Below are positions 31,160 through 39,848 of a stretch of 64,000 nt of DNA, piece by piece (position 1 is the first letter of the stretch; every line of letters begins with the position of its first letter). The translations under genes and the position numbers were made by a program. Under the pieces are notes generated by a model that saw nothing but the letters and a program-made list of their open reading frames with translations, searched no databases and had not been told where the DNA came from. The DNA comes from Microbulbifer hainanensis (GTDB lineage: Bacteria; Pseudomonadota; Gammaproteobacteria; Pseudomonadales; Cellvibrionaceae): NCBI RefSeq assembly GCF_014904735.1, contig NZ_JACZCR010000054.1:78853-142852 (forward strand). Direction: 5' to 3'.

Positions 31160-34100
31160 ATGAACAAGCAACTCGCGCTCGGCGCCCTCGCCGCAGCCCT
31201 GCTCGGTGCGGGCCACGCCTACGCCGTGGACTGCACCAGCCTCGAAACCTGGAATGCCTCAACCGCCTACAGCGGGGGCGCCCAGGTGCAGTACAACGGC
31301 AATGCCTACGAGGCCAACTGGTGGACCCAGAACCAGAATCCCGAACAGTATTCCGGCCAATATCAGGAATGGACCCTTTATGGTGCATGTGAAGATCAGG
31401 ACGCACCGCCGCAGGGCTCGATTACCAACCCCACCGCCGGATCTGTTTTTAGCGAAAATGACAACGTTGTCATCTCGGCAAGTGCGAGCGATGACAGCGC
31501 CGTGGCCGAGGTCGAGTTCTATGTCGACGGCACTTCCATCGGCACGGATACCGGCGCTCCCTGGCAGATAGATTGGATCGCGGTGGCCGGCAGCAGCACC
31601 ATTTTCGCGCACATCAGAGACGACGCTGGCCAGGAAACCACAACGGCTGAAGTCCCGATTAGCGTCAATGCCTCCGGTCCGGTGGCTCCACAGGTCACAC
31701 TGACCTCCCCGGCAGATGGAGCCCAGTTCACAACCGGTGATGCGATCGCCCTGAGTGCCGACGCGAGTGATGCGGACGGGGCAATCGCCAGCGTTGAATT
31801 CTTCGTCGACGGCAACAGTGTCGGTACCGACGCCACTGCCCCCTACAGCGTCAACTGGAACACAACCGTCGGCGCCCACACGGTGTACAGTATCGCCACC
31901 GACAGCGACACACAGACGGCGCAATCCGCCGGCGCCACTATCTCCGTATCCGACCCCAACGATCCACCGACCGTCACCCTCGACAGTCCGGCCGACGGCA
32001 GCACCTACGATGAGGGTGTCAGTGTCGAGCTGACCGCCAGTGCCGCAGATGCAGACGGGTCTGTGGATCACGTGGAATTCTATGTGGGTGGAATCAAGGT
32101 GGGTGAAGACAGCAGCGCGCCCTTTAGCGTGAACTGGACCACCGAGGCCGGCACCCAGGCAGTGTTTGCCCGCGCTTTCGACAATGCCGGCGCGTCTGCA
32201 GATTCGGTTAGCGTATCCATTACCGTCAACGGCCAGCCGGTAACCGGCGACTTCCCCTGCCGTCCCGACGGTCTCTTTACCACCCCGGGCACCCATCCGA
32301 ACTACTGCGATATCTACACCGCCGATGGCCATGAGAAAATGGGCGCGGATCACCCGCGGCGCATCATCGGCTACTTCACCAGCTGGCGTAATGGCGCCAA
32401 TGGCCAACCCAGCTACCTGGTGAAAGATATCCCCTGGGGCAAGGTCACCCATATCAATTATGCCTTCGCTCATGTCGACAGCGATTACACCGTGTCCGTC
32501 GGCAACACCAGCGATCCGGCCAATGCCGCCACCGGGATGGAGTGGCCCGGTGTGACCGGTGCCGAAATCGATCCGGACTTCGCCTACAAGGGTCACTTCA
32601 ACCAGCTGTCCAAGTTCAAGAAGCAGTACCCGAACGTGAAGACCCTGGTCTCCATCGGCGGCTGGGCGGAAACCGGCGGCCACTTTGACGACTACGGCAA
32701 CCGCGTCGCCGATGGTGGCTTCTACACCATGACCACCAACAGCGATGGCAGTATCAATGAAACCGGAATAGAAACCTTCGCCGACTCCGCGGTGGCGTTT
32801 ATCCGCCAGTATGGTTTCGACGGTGTGGATATCGATTACGAATACCCCACCTCGATGAACGATGCCGGCAACCCGCTGGACTTCGGCACATCCAATGCCC
32901 GCCGCGCCTACCTGATGGATTCCTACGTGGAACTGATGCGGGTGCTGCGCGAGAAACTGGACGCAGCCAGTGAGCAGGACAACACCCAGTACATGCTCAC
33001 CATCGCCTCGCCCTCCTCCGGCTACCTGTTGCGCGGCATGGAGACGATGCAGGTCACCCAGTACCTGGATTACGTCAACATCATGACCTACGACCTGCAC
33101 GGCGCCTGGAACGAATACGTGGGCCACAACTCCGCGCTGTTCGACAACGGTGAGGATCCGGAGCTGGCCGCAGCCAACGTCTACGGCACTTCCCAGTACG
33201 GTGGCATCGGCTACCTGAATATCGACTGGGCGGTTAAGTACTTCCGCGGCTCCATGTCCCCCGGCCGCATCAATGTGGGTATCCCCTATTACACCCGCGG
33301 CTGGCAGGGCGTGAGCGGCGGCACCTACGGTCTCGGCGGCAGCGCCCCGCTGCCGACACAGTCCGATTGTCCCGAGGGCACCGGCGGCGCGTCGGACTGC
33401 GGCAATGGCGCCGTGGGCATCGACAACCTCTGGCACGACCTGGATACCAGCGGCAACGAGATGGGCGCGGGCTCCAACCCCATGTGGCATGCCAAGAACC
33501 TGGAAAACGGCATCCTCGGCAGCTACCTGGCCGACTACGGCCTGGATCCGGATAACACACCACAGGATCAACTGGTGGGCACATACACACGCCACTACGA
33601 CAGTGTTTCCGAGGCACCCTGGCTGTGGAACGACAGCAAGAAGGTCTTCATCTCCACTGAGGACGAAGAGTCCATGGCTGCCAAGGTGCAGTATGTCGCG
33701 GACCAGGGTATCGGCGGCGTCATGTTCTGGGAATTGGCCGGCGACTACACCTGGGACGCGAGCCGCGGCGACAGCGGCGAGTACTACATGGGTGCCACGC
33801 TGACCAGCATCGCCTACGACACCTTCAAGGCCGCCAGCGACTATCGCGAATTGCGCAGCGACAGGCCGGTACCCAGTGAAGCGGTGGACATCCAGATGAC
33901 GGTGGACGGGTTCAAACTGGGTGACCAGAATTACCCGCTCAACCCGAAATTGACCATCACCAACAACTCCGGCACCGATATTCCCGGCGGCACCGTATTT
34001 GAGTTCGATATGCCGACCTCTACCTCCGACACCATCACCGACCAGAGCGGCGCGGGACTGGAAGTCATTGAAAGCGGAGCCAACGTCGGCGGCGGCAACG

Positions 34101-34516
34101 TGGGGGGCGCACAACACGAATTCCATCGCGTGCGCTTCACGCTGCCCGAGTGGCAGAGCCTCGCCGACGGAGCCAGCTGGGACCTGACCCTGAATTACTA
34201 CCTGCCGGTCTCCGGCCCCCAGGCCTACAGCGCCACCATTAACGGCACTACTTATTCCCTGGCTTTTGAACACCCTGAATTGCCCCTGGCAGATCTGTCC
34301 AGTGGTGGCGGTAGCACCGGAGGAGGCTCCAGTTGCTCCGCCGCCGGTGTGGATACCAGTGGCCTGGTGACCTATCCACAGTGGCCCGCCGGCGACCACG
34401 CCGACGGCGGCCAGCAGATTATTTACGACGGCAGTGTGTACCAAGCCAACTGGTGGACTAACTCGGTACCGGGCACCGCCGATGGCAGCTGGGACTTTGT
34501 CTGCACCGTGGATTGA
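31160..34516 (+). CDS. Secreted multidomain GH18 chitinase
   Basis: 1118-residue extracellular endochitinase-type enzyme. Domains in order: signal peptide 1-22 (HAYA/VD); CBM5/12 about 23-77 (EANWWTQNQ); three Ig-like domains about 80-170, 172-265 and 268-355, each with an EFYVDG-type strand; GH18 catalytic domain about 390-900; a ChiC-type accessory domain about 905-1055; a Gly/Ser linker; and a second CBM5/12 to the end (QANWWTNS). The GH18 motif DGVDIDYE spans residues 554-561, with catalytic Glu561, and the SIGGW substrate strand is upstream. Carbohydrate-binding modules at both ends suggest action on crystalline chitin. It is divergent from a TonB receptor, and LacI-type palindromes are nearby. 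The exact chi name is not assigned. Confidence 0.95.
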   Translation: MNKQLALGALAAALLGAGHAYAVDCTSLETWNASTAYSGGAQVQYNGNAYEANWWTQNQNPEQYSGQYQEWTLYGACEDQDAPPQGSITNPTAGSVFSENDNVVISASASDDSAVAEVEFYVDGTSIGTDTGAPWQIDWIAVAGSSTIFAHIRDDAGQETTTAEVPISVNASGPVAPQVTLTSPADGAQFTTGDAIALSADASDADGAIASVEFFVDGNSVGTDATAPYSVNWNTTVGAHTVYSIATDSDTQTAQSAGATISVSDPNDPPTVTLDSPADGSTYDEGVSVELTASAADADGSVDHVEFYVGGIKVGEDSSAPFSVNWTTEAGTQAVFARAFDNAGASADSVSVSITVNGQPVTGDFPCRPDGLFTTPGTHPNYCDIYTADGHEKMGADHPRRIIGYFTSWRNGANGQPSYLVKDIPWGKVTHINYAFAHVDSDYTVSVGNTSDPANAATGMEWPGVTGAEIDPDFAYKGHFNQLSKFKKQYPNVKTLVSIGGWAETGGHFDDYGNRVADGGFYTMTTNSDGSINETGIETFADSAVAFIRQYGFDGVDIDYEYPTSMNDAGNPLDFGTSNARRAYLMDSYVELMRVLREKLDAASEQDNTQYMLTIASPSSGYLLRGMETMQVTQYLDYVNIMTYDLHGAWNEYVGHNSALFDNGEDPELAAANVYGTSQYGGIGYLNIDWAVKYFRGSMSPGRINVGIPYYTRGWQGVSGGTYGLGGSAPLPTQSDCPEGTGGASDCGNGAVGIDNLWHDLDTSGNEMGAGSNPMWHAKNLENGILGSYLADYGLDPDNTPQDQLVGTYTRHYDSVSEAPWLWNDSKKVFISTEDEESMAAKVQYVADQGIGGVMFWELAGDYTWDASRGDSGEYYMGATLTSIAYDTFKAASDYRELRSDRPVPSEAVDIQMTVDGFKLGDQNYPLNPKLTITNNSGTDIPGGTVFEFDMPTSTSDTITDQSGAGLEVIESGANVGGGNVGGAQHEFHRVRFTLPEWQSLADGASWDLTLNYYLPVSGPQAYSATINGTTYSLAFEHPELPLADLSSGGGSTGGGSSCSAAGVDTSGLVTYPQWPAGDHADGGQQIIYDGSVYQANWWTNSVPGTADGSWDFVCTVD
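31458..31473. promoter_or_regulatory. Perfect 16-bp palindrome inside chitinase gene, putative operator
   Basis: ATGACAACGTTGTCAT is a perfect inverted repeat with a central CG. It matches the upstream site's TGACA/TGTCA arms and lies 378 bases downstream of it (centre to centre). It also encodes Asp-Asn-Val-Val in the first Ig-like domain, so chance cannot be excluded; one perfect 16-mer palindrome per window is expected by chance. Confidence 0.4.
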
Positions 34517-34531
34517 TCGTTGGCAGCCCTG

Positions 34532-34591
34532 CAGGAGCGGCCGCAGAGAGTGCGGCTCCCCCAACACAGGCTGCGTCTGTGGCCGCTCCTG
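34532..34591. repeat. REP-like imperfect inverted repeat
   Basis: Arms CAGGAGCGGCCGCAGA (34532-34547) and TCTGTGGCCGCTCCTG (34576-34591) pair at 15 of 16 positions. The left half can also fold by itself (CCGCA with TGCGG). The GGAGCGGCC-type sequence downstream of a gene looks like a REP/BIME extragenic element. Only one copy was noticed in this window. Confidence 0.5.
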
Positions 34592-34668
34592 CTCCGGGTG
34601 TCATTGCAATGAAGTTATTCTCACAGGAAGTTCTCTCTCGTTGGTCTATAGGAATTGCTCCTATCTTT

Positions 34669-34693
34669 GCCCCGGGCTACCGGGGCTTTTTTT
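34669..34693 (+). terminator. Rho-independent terminator after chitinase
   Basis: A 7-bp GC stem (GCCCCGG, loop GCTA, CCGGGGC) is followed directly by seven T residues. It ends the chitinase transcript about 150 bases after its stop, and so argues against starting the next gene upstream of it. Confidence 0.88.
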
Positions 34694-34735
34694 GTTCTTG
34701 GAAGTCTTTTATTTGAAGAAGTAGCGAAATTGCCC

Positions 34736-35677
34736 ATGAAAAAAATACTGATCGCGCTCATATGCATTCCCCTGGCGGGCAGCCTGCTGTCCGGCTGCGG
34801 TGAAAAACAGTCACAGGAGGGCACAGAAAATAAAGCGCAGTCCGCGATATTTTTTGATGATTTTTCCTATCGGGATCTCGATGCCATGCGCGAAAACGGC
34901 TGGCGTGTGCGCACCGAAACGGGACACCCCGGAATCGTGGGTGCTCACTGGTCCGCCGACGGCATCAGCTTTCTCGACGACACCGGGCAACCGGGCAATA
35001 CGTTGCTGCGCATGACATCCGCTACCGACGGCAGCGGTGAAAATACCAACCATACGCAGGTCTGCCACCAGCGCAAATACCTCGCCGGCACCTATGCAGC
35101 GCGCGTATTTTTCCGTGATGCACCCACATCGGGGCCCGATGGCGATCAGGTTATTGAAACCTTCTATACCATCAGCCCGCTTAAAGCGCCGATGGATCCG
35201 GATTACAGCGAAATGGATTTCGAATATCTGCCCAATGGTGGCTGGGGCGAAAAGGATCACGGTATCTTCGCGACCAGCTGGGAAACCTTTAAACTGAACC
35301 CGTTTACCAAAGACAACGAATATGACGTAAATCAAGGCAGTTTTGCCGGCTGGCACACCCTGGTGCTGCAAGTGGGAGACAACCGGATCCGCTATTTCGT
35401 CGACGGCAAACAGTTTGCCGAACACGGCGAACACGTCTATCCCGAAGCGCCCATGTCGATCAATTTCAATCTCTGGTTTACCCAGGAAGGGCTGAACGGT
35501 TCCACCGAAAGACGTGTTTACCAGGAAGATGTGGACTGGGTTTTCCACAGGCAGGACAAGATTCTGAGTCCGGCGCAGGTAGAGCATGCAGTCGAGCGAC
35601 TGCGTACCGATGGCGTCGTCCACGCCGATACGGTACCCGACTGGACGCCCAGGCTGGACTCACCCTGCGGCCTTTGA
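34736..35677 (+). CDS. Lipoprotein with GH16/concanavalin A-like fold
   Basis: 313-residue predicted lipoprotein. A type II signal peptide is followed by the lipobox LLSGC with Cys21. After an acidic linker comes a jelly-roll domain beginning IFFDDFSYRDLDAM. The segment SEMDFEYLPNGGW contains E-M-D-F-E, the E-x-D-x-E catalytic pattern of glycoside hydrolase family 16, and the strand HTLVLQVGDNRIRYFVDGKQF is typical of the fold. The likely role is binding or cleaving a polysaccharide at the cell surface or in the periplasm; the substrate is unknown. The ATG at 34736 is chosen because an earlier in-frame start (34655) would lie inside the preceding terminator region and would spoil the signal peptide. 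Confidence 0.7.
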   Translation: MKKILIALICIPLAGSLLSGCGEKQSQEGTENKAQSAIFFDDFSYRDLDAMRENGWRVRTETGHPGIVGAHWSADGISFLDDTGQPGNTLLRMTSATDGSGENTNHTQVCHQRKYLAGTYAARVFFRDAPTSGPDGDQVIETFYTISPLKAPMDPDYSEMDFEYLPNGGWGEKDHGIFATSWETFKLNPFTKDNEYDVNQGSFAGWHTLVLQVGDNRIRYFVDGKQFAEHGEHVYPEAPMSINFNLWFTQEGLNGSTERRVYQEDVDWVFHRQDKILSPAQVEHAVERLRTDGVVHADTVPDWTPRLDSPCGL

Positions 35678-35814
35678 TTCGGCGCGCAGACAATCGCGAG
35701 AGCGGCCATCTCGGGGGGCGCCCGCGATAGAGTAAAGCGCAGGGATATTGAAGCGCGGACAAAGACGCAAAGGAGTGCGCTTGGCCATTAAATGAAAATA
35801 GATGTAACAAGACC

Positions 35815-36912
35815 ATGACCACCAAAAAACAACGCCTCGCATCGGTCGACGCACTGCGCGGCTTCGATATGTTCTGGATCATTGGCGGCGAAGCACTGTT
35901 CCTGCCGCTACTCACGCTTACCGGCTGGTCAATATTCGCCTTCGGCGATCAGCAGATGCACCACTCAGCCTGGCACGGTTTCCGCTTTTACGACCTGATT
36001 TTCCCGCTGTTTATTTTCCTGTCCGGCGTCACTCTCGGACTCGCCAACAAGTCCCTGCGCGGCCTGCCGATGAGTGAGCGCAGGCCGGTTTACCGCAAGG
36101 CGGCAAAACGGCTGCTGATCCTGATCGGGCTGGGTATCGTCTACAACCACGGCTGGGGTACGGGCATTCCCGCCGACCTCGGTGAAATCCGTTACGCCAG
36201 TGTACTCGCCCGTATCGGCTTCGCCTGGTTTTTTGCCGCCATGATTGCCTGGCACTGCACCGTACGCGTGCAATACATTATCGCTACCGCAATTCTGCTC
36301 GGTTACTGGCTGCTACAAACGCTATTCGGGGATCTGACACCCGCCGGCTCAGTCAATGCCTGGGTAGACCAGCACCTGTTGCCGGGAATTCACTACCAGA
36401 ACCGACCCTACGATCCGGAAGGACTGCTTTCGACCATTCCCGCAATTGCCAACGCACTGGCGGGAGTTTTTGCCGGACGCTGGCTGCGCAGCAAGCAGGG
36501 ACAGCACGGCAAAATTCTGCAGGGGCTGGCCGCCGCCGGCGCGGCGTGTCTGGTCGCCGCCTTTCTGTGGCACTGGATCTACCCGGTCAACAAGGAGCTG
36601 TGGACCAGTTCCTTCGCCCTGGCCACCATCGGCTGCAGCCTGCTGCTACTCGCACTGTTTTACCTGCTGGTGGACGTGTGGAAGTGGCAGCGATTCAACA
36701 CCTTTTTCGCAATCATCGGCTGCAATGCGATTCTGGTTTACCTGGGCACCAGCCTGGTCAACTGGGAGTTCAGCAGCATGAGCCTCTTCGGCGGTATCGC
36801 CGCCGCGCTGCCAGAGGCCGGCGGCGCGCTGGTGATTGCCTGTGGTGTCATCCTGTTGCAGTGGCTGGTGTTGCGCTGGCTCTACAAGCGCGGAATCCTT
36901 ATCAGCCCATGA
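35815..36912 (+). CDS. NagX/DUF5009-type membrane acyltransferase-like protein
   Basis: 365-residue inner-membrane protein with about ten hydrophobic helices, related to heparan-alpha-glucosaminide N-acetyltransferase. The family opening RLASVDALRGFDMFWI is present. His50 in HHSAWHGFRFYDLIFPLFIF aligns by eye with the active-site His region of the human enzyme. Bacterial relatives called NagX occur in GlcNAc/chitin gene clusters, which fits the chitinase and TonB receptor nearby. The actual reaction in bacteria is not established. Spacing of 137 bases from the GH16-like gene allows co-transcription. A hairpin follows the stop. Confidence 0.75.
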   Translation: MTTKKQRLASVDALRGFDMFWIIGGEALFLPLLTLTGWSIFAFGDQQMHHSAWHGFRFYDLIFPLFIFLSGVTLGLANKSLRGLPMSERRPVYRKAAKRLLILIGLGIVYNHGWGTGIPADLGEIRYASVLARIGFAWFFAAMIAWHCTVRVQYIIATAILLGYWLLQTLFGDLTPAGSVNAWVDQHLLPGIHYQNRPYDPEGLLSTIPAIANALAGVFAGRWLRSKQGQHGKILQGLAAAGAACLVAAFLWHWIYPVNKELWTSSFALATIGCSLLLLALFYLLVDVWKWQRFNTFFAIIGCNAILVYLGTSLVNWEFSSMSLFGGIAAALPEAGGALVIACGVILLQWLVLRWLYKRGILISP

Positions 36913-37012
36913 CAGTCTGGAGAAAAAAAATAGCCTCCTCGGGCGCGTTGACGGGCGGTTGAAAAACACCTTATCAACAGCCTGCGGTGGGCGCGAATAT
37001 GTGAATAAGTCT

Positions 37013-37036
37013 CGGAGCCCGATAGTTCGGGCTCCG
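37013..37036. terminator. Stable hairpin between convergent genes
   Basis: A 10-bp perfect stem (CGGAGCCCGA with TCGGGCTCCG, loop TAGT) lies between the NagX-like gene (+) and the ATP-grasp-like gene (-). No T-tract follows on either strand, so termination would have to be factor-assisted, or it may be another extragenic palindrome. Confidence 0.45.
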
Positions 37037-37067
37037 GCTCCCCGATCGAAACCCCGAAACCTGAAAC

Positions 37068-38276
37068 CTAAAAAACCTCGAAAGTAGGCAACCAACCGCC
37101 CGGCGCCTGCAGATCCAGACTGTCGGCGCTGCGCGATGCGCGGCCGCTGATTTCGTAGCGCCGACCGCGCCAGCACCAGACGCGCAAATCCGCCCACAGG
37201 TGATTGCCATCTATTTCCCGCACCTGGCTGCGCTCCACTCGCCGCTGGGCGACATAACGCTCCCCTTTCGCCACCAGCCGGCGCAAACGGTGGCGGCCTA
37301 CCTCGCGGCTATCCAGCACACCGAGTCCCGCGTGCCCCTGTGTGGGCTTGAATACCAGTTCCGATTTTTGCTGCGCCAGCAGTTCGACATTGTCTTCACG
37401 TAACAGTCGGGTTTCCGGTACGCGCCTCGATAACAGCGCACGCTCCTCCGAAGTTATCCCCAATTCGCGATCCCAGTCCGGCCGCGACAGCCATTCGAGC
37501 AGCCGCTTGTCACTGCGTGTGGAAAAACTGAATGGATTGGGGGCAATGTAGACCCGGCCGCTGTCGAATGCCCGCCGCAGCGCAGTGAAAGCATCGGACG
37601 TCCACAGAAAATCTGTGGAGCGGTTAATCACGAACGCGAATGGCTCACCGCCCGCAAGCAGCTTCTCCCCGCGCCACTCCAGCGCCTGCGGTGCCGCTAT
37701 CTGCGTACGCCAGCCCCGCGCGCGACAGAGCGCTGCCAGCCACTGGTGTTCCGCGCGGAAGTGGCCGCTGCGCAGGGAATCTTCATCGTCCAGAATCAGA
37801 ACCCCGTGCGGATTGTCCGAGCCCAGTAAGTGACACGTCTCCCCGGCGATCATTTCCTGAACCCGGTGTTCCAGGTCGCCAAACGGTGGCGGCGGCACGA
37901 TCTCACTGTCGCCACCGAGAAATGTTTTGTAATAGATGTGATTGATCTGCGCCGCAAACAGAAATCCGGAACCATTGTCGTTGAACTCGATCAGCTGCCA
38001 GTCGTCGGGGCGCCCCGGCGGAAGATGGAAATCCCAGGCGCTGAAAAAGCAAACTTCACTGCGGCCCGCGCGCGCGCTGGGCGGCACACCTTCCGCGGCT
38101 TTGTCGATCCATAGCCGACGGCAGGTAACGCGATCGAACAGCTCGATAAAGGTATCCACTTCCGCCAGTAGCCGGCGGGGAATGCGTTGCTCGGCGCAGG
38201 CGACCGAGAAGTCGTCCGGCAGCGGCGGTTCGGCGCTATGTAAGCTACGACGGAAAATTGCAGTGGGTTCGCGCAT
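37068..38276 (-). CDS. ATP-grasp-like protein of unknown substrate
   Basis: 402-residue cytoplasmic protein. The ATG at 38276 (MREPTAIFRRS) is preceded seven bases upstream by GGGAGG, so it is preferred over an in-frame start at 38333. The C-terminal third has ELVFKPTQGHAGLGVL, resembling the Lys/Gly-rich nucleotide loop of ATP-grasp enzymes, followed by a strand bearing DLRVWCWRG. An earlier WQLIEFNDNGSGF segment is reminiscent of circularly permuted ATP-grasp proteins. If so, it would ligate a carboxylate to an amine or thiol, but no substrate can be named. It follows an MBL-fold gene on the same strand with 124 bases between. Confidence 0.55.
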   Translation of the reverse strand: MREPTAIFRRSLHSAEPPLPDDFSVACAEQRIPRRLLAEVDTFIELFDRVTCRRLWIDKAAEGVPPSARAGRSEVCFFSAWDFHLPPGRPDDWQLIEFNDNGSGFLFAAQINHIYYKTFLGGDSEIVPPPPFGDLEHRVQEMIAGETCHLLGSDNPHGVLILDDEDSLRSGHFRAEHQWLAALCRARGWRTQIAAPQALEWRGEKLLAGGEPFAFVINRSTDFLWTSDAFTALRRAFDSGRVYIAPNPFSFSTRSDKRLLEWLSRPDWDRELGITSEERALLSRRVPETRLLREDNVELLAQQKSELVFKPTQGHAGLGVLDSREVGRHRLRRLVAKGERYVAQRRVERSQVREIDGNHLWADLRVWCWRGRRYEISGRASRSADSLDLQAPGGWLPTFEVF

Positions 38277-38400
38277 ACCGTCACCTCCCGCGGCGGTGTC
38301 GATAGACAGGGCGCTAGTCGCTGGCAAACCCAATCATAGTGTCAGCCGGCGGGCGGCGGGCATTTCTGCAGAAGCGCGCCGTCGGCGCTGCAGTCGGAGA

Positions 38401-39249
38401 CTAACGGAAGGAACCGATATCCACTTCGAGACAGGAGGCGATCAGGTTCCGCTTACTGAAGTTGTATCTACTCAGAATACTGGTTAGGGGCTCATTGCCG
38501 AGCAGTTGCCGCGTGATTTCAAGCGGCTCTACTCCCTGGTTGTGTAATGCCTGGGCGCGCTCACTCAGCTCAATCAGGAAATCATATTTCTCACGGAGTC
38601 GCGCCTTACCGTCTTCTACCACACCCCGGTGCGGGCACAGAATCACCTCGAAATCCTCGCGCAGCACCCGGCGCATGCTGTCCAGCAATGTGGGAATGTG
38701 CTCGTCGATGCGCAGCAGTTTCAGGTAATTGGCGATATACAGGTCTGCGCTGAACAGCCAGCCCCGATCGGGCAGCAGGTAACAGGTCATGTCCTTCGCG
38801 TGGCCGGGCGCGAAAATCGGGGTTACCGGATCCCCCCCGATAGCAATCGTTTCGGGCAGTGGCGCAGCCTCGGCCAGCCCGGCGGAACCCCAGATAAATT
38901 TCTGGATCGGCGGTATGCGGAAGCCACGCTTGAGGATTTCGACTGTTTTCTCGGGTGCCAGCGGCTGCACGCCGGTCAATGCGTGGATAGCGCCAGCATT
39001 GCCACTGTGGTCCTCATGGTGGTGGGTCAGCAGCAGCTGGCGCAGCAGTTTTTCCTGCACAAACGGCTTGACGAATTTCCACTGGTTACTGGGGCCCGTG
39101 TCGATCAGGGTGTCGCCCAGGCGGTAGACAATAAATGACGTGTTCACACCCCAATTGACGCGGCCCACGCGGCGGGCATCGAGATCGCGGTAAGAGAAGG
39201 ATTCGAGAACGGACACAGACAGACCCCAGACGTTGCAATAGCGCCCCAT
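38401..39249 (-). CDS. MBL-fold metallohydrolase
   Basis: Metallo-beta-lactamase superfamily hydrolase of about 282 residues. The metal-binding motif is THHHEDHSGN (H-x-H-x-D-H). Later conserved positions appear as APGHAKDMTCYLLP, LFSADLYIANY and LCPHRGV. It resembles the broad glyoxalase II-like group whose substrates are usually unknown. No signal peptide is evident. The ATG at 39249 (MGRYCNVWG) is used; the ribosome site is weak and a later GTG (VSVLESFSYRDL) is possible, while an open frame back to 39324 is less likely. The gene order suggests co-expression with the downstream ATP-grasp-like gene. Confidence 0.85.
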   Translation of the reverse strand: MGRYCNVWGLSVSVLESFSYRDLDARRVGRVNWGVNTSFIVYRLGDTLIDTGPSNQWKFVKPFVQEKLLRQLLLTHHHEDHSGNAGAIHALTGVQPLAPEKTVEILKRGFRIPPIQKFIWGSAGLAEAAPLPETIAIGGDPVTPIFAPGHAKDMTCYLLPDRGWLFSADLYIANYLKLLRIDEHIPTLLDSMRRVLREDFEVILCPHRGVVEDGKARLREKYDFLIELSERAQALHNQGVEPLEITRQLLGNEPLTSILSRYNFSKRNLIASCLEVDIGSFR

Positions 39250-39347
39250 TGTCGGCCCGGCACCGGCGCGGGGGAATTGCCATTTGCCTGAGAAGGCATG
39301 ACAAATGACGACTTTTCCACACAAACCTGTGCGGGGTTAGTGCAGGC

Positions 39348-39848
39348 TCACTCCGTCATCGCCAGACGCGCTTCCAGCCCCCATTTGGTGGTGGTGCCGG
39401 AAGTCACCCAGCTGACTTTGCCGTCACTGCCGACGATGACAATGGTCGGTGTCACCCGCACGCCCCAAGCGCTGCTGATCGCGCCATTGGGATCATTAAT
39501 GGTGGGAAAATGCAGCTCTTTATCGTCGAGATATTGCTGCACCTGCGCCCCATCGCCGGATTGCAGGGCGACAGAGATCACCTGGTAGTCACCGGCCAAG
39601 TCGTCGATCACCGGTGACACGGCGCGGCAGTAGCCGCACCAGGTGGCCCAGAAATACAACAGTACCGGGCCATCGACAGTCTTTTGCTGCAAGTCGACAA
39701 CGTCGCCGGCAAGTGTCCTGGCCGCAAGTGCCGGCGCCCGGTCTTTGGGGACATCGCGCTGCTGGTAATAGGCAATGCCACTGGCCATAAGCACCGCTGC
39801 CAGCGCAAAGCCGGCCAGCGAGCGCAACTTGCGCAATAATCTTTTCAC
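39348..39848 (-). CDS. Membrane-anchored thioredoxin-like disulfide oxidoreductase
   Basis: 166 residues. A basic N-terminus and a hydrophobic helix (about 11-27) act as an uncleaved anchor or signal, placing the thioredoxin fold in the periplasm. The redox centre is WCGYC with Cys71 and Cys74 ([16 protein letters not shown]), and the cis-Pro is Pro134 in VTPTIVIV. The pattern resembles ScsD/TlpA-type protein disulfide oxidoreductases. The start codon overlaps the trmO stop by four bases, so the two are coupled in translation, a pairing with no obvious functional link. The reductive or oxidative direction cannot be told from sequence. Confidence 0.88.
   Translation of the reverse strand: MKRLLRKLRSLAGFALAAVLMASGIAYYQQRDVPKDRAPALAARTLAGDVVDLQQKTVDGPVLLYFWATWCGYCRAVSPVIDDLAGDYQVISVALQSGDGAQVQQYLDDKELHFPTINDPNGAISSAWGVRVTPTIVIVGSDGKVSWVTSGTTTKWGLEARLAMTE

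Noticed and set aside
31259..34567. 1,102-codon minus-strand frame opposite the chitinase
   Set aside because: The plus strand encodes clear CBM, Ig and GH18 domains; the antisense translation has no recognisable features.
34655..34735. Earlier in-frame start for the GH16-like lipoprotein
   Set aside because: It would run through the chitinase terminator and place a hydrophobic extension before the clear lipoprotein signal at 34736.
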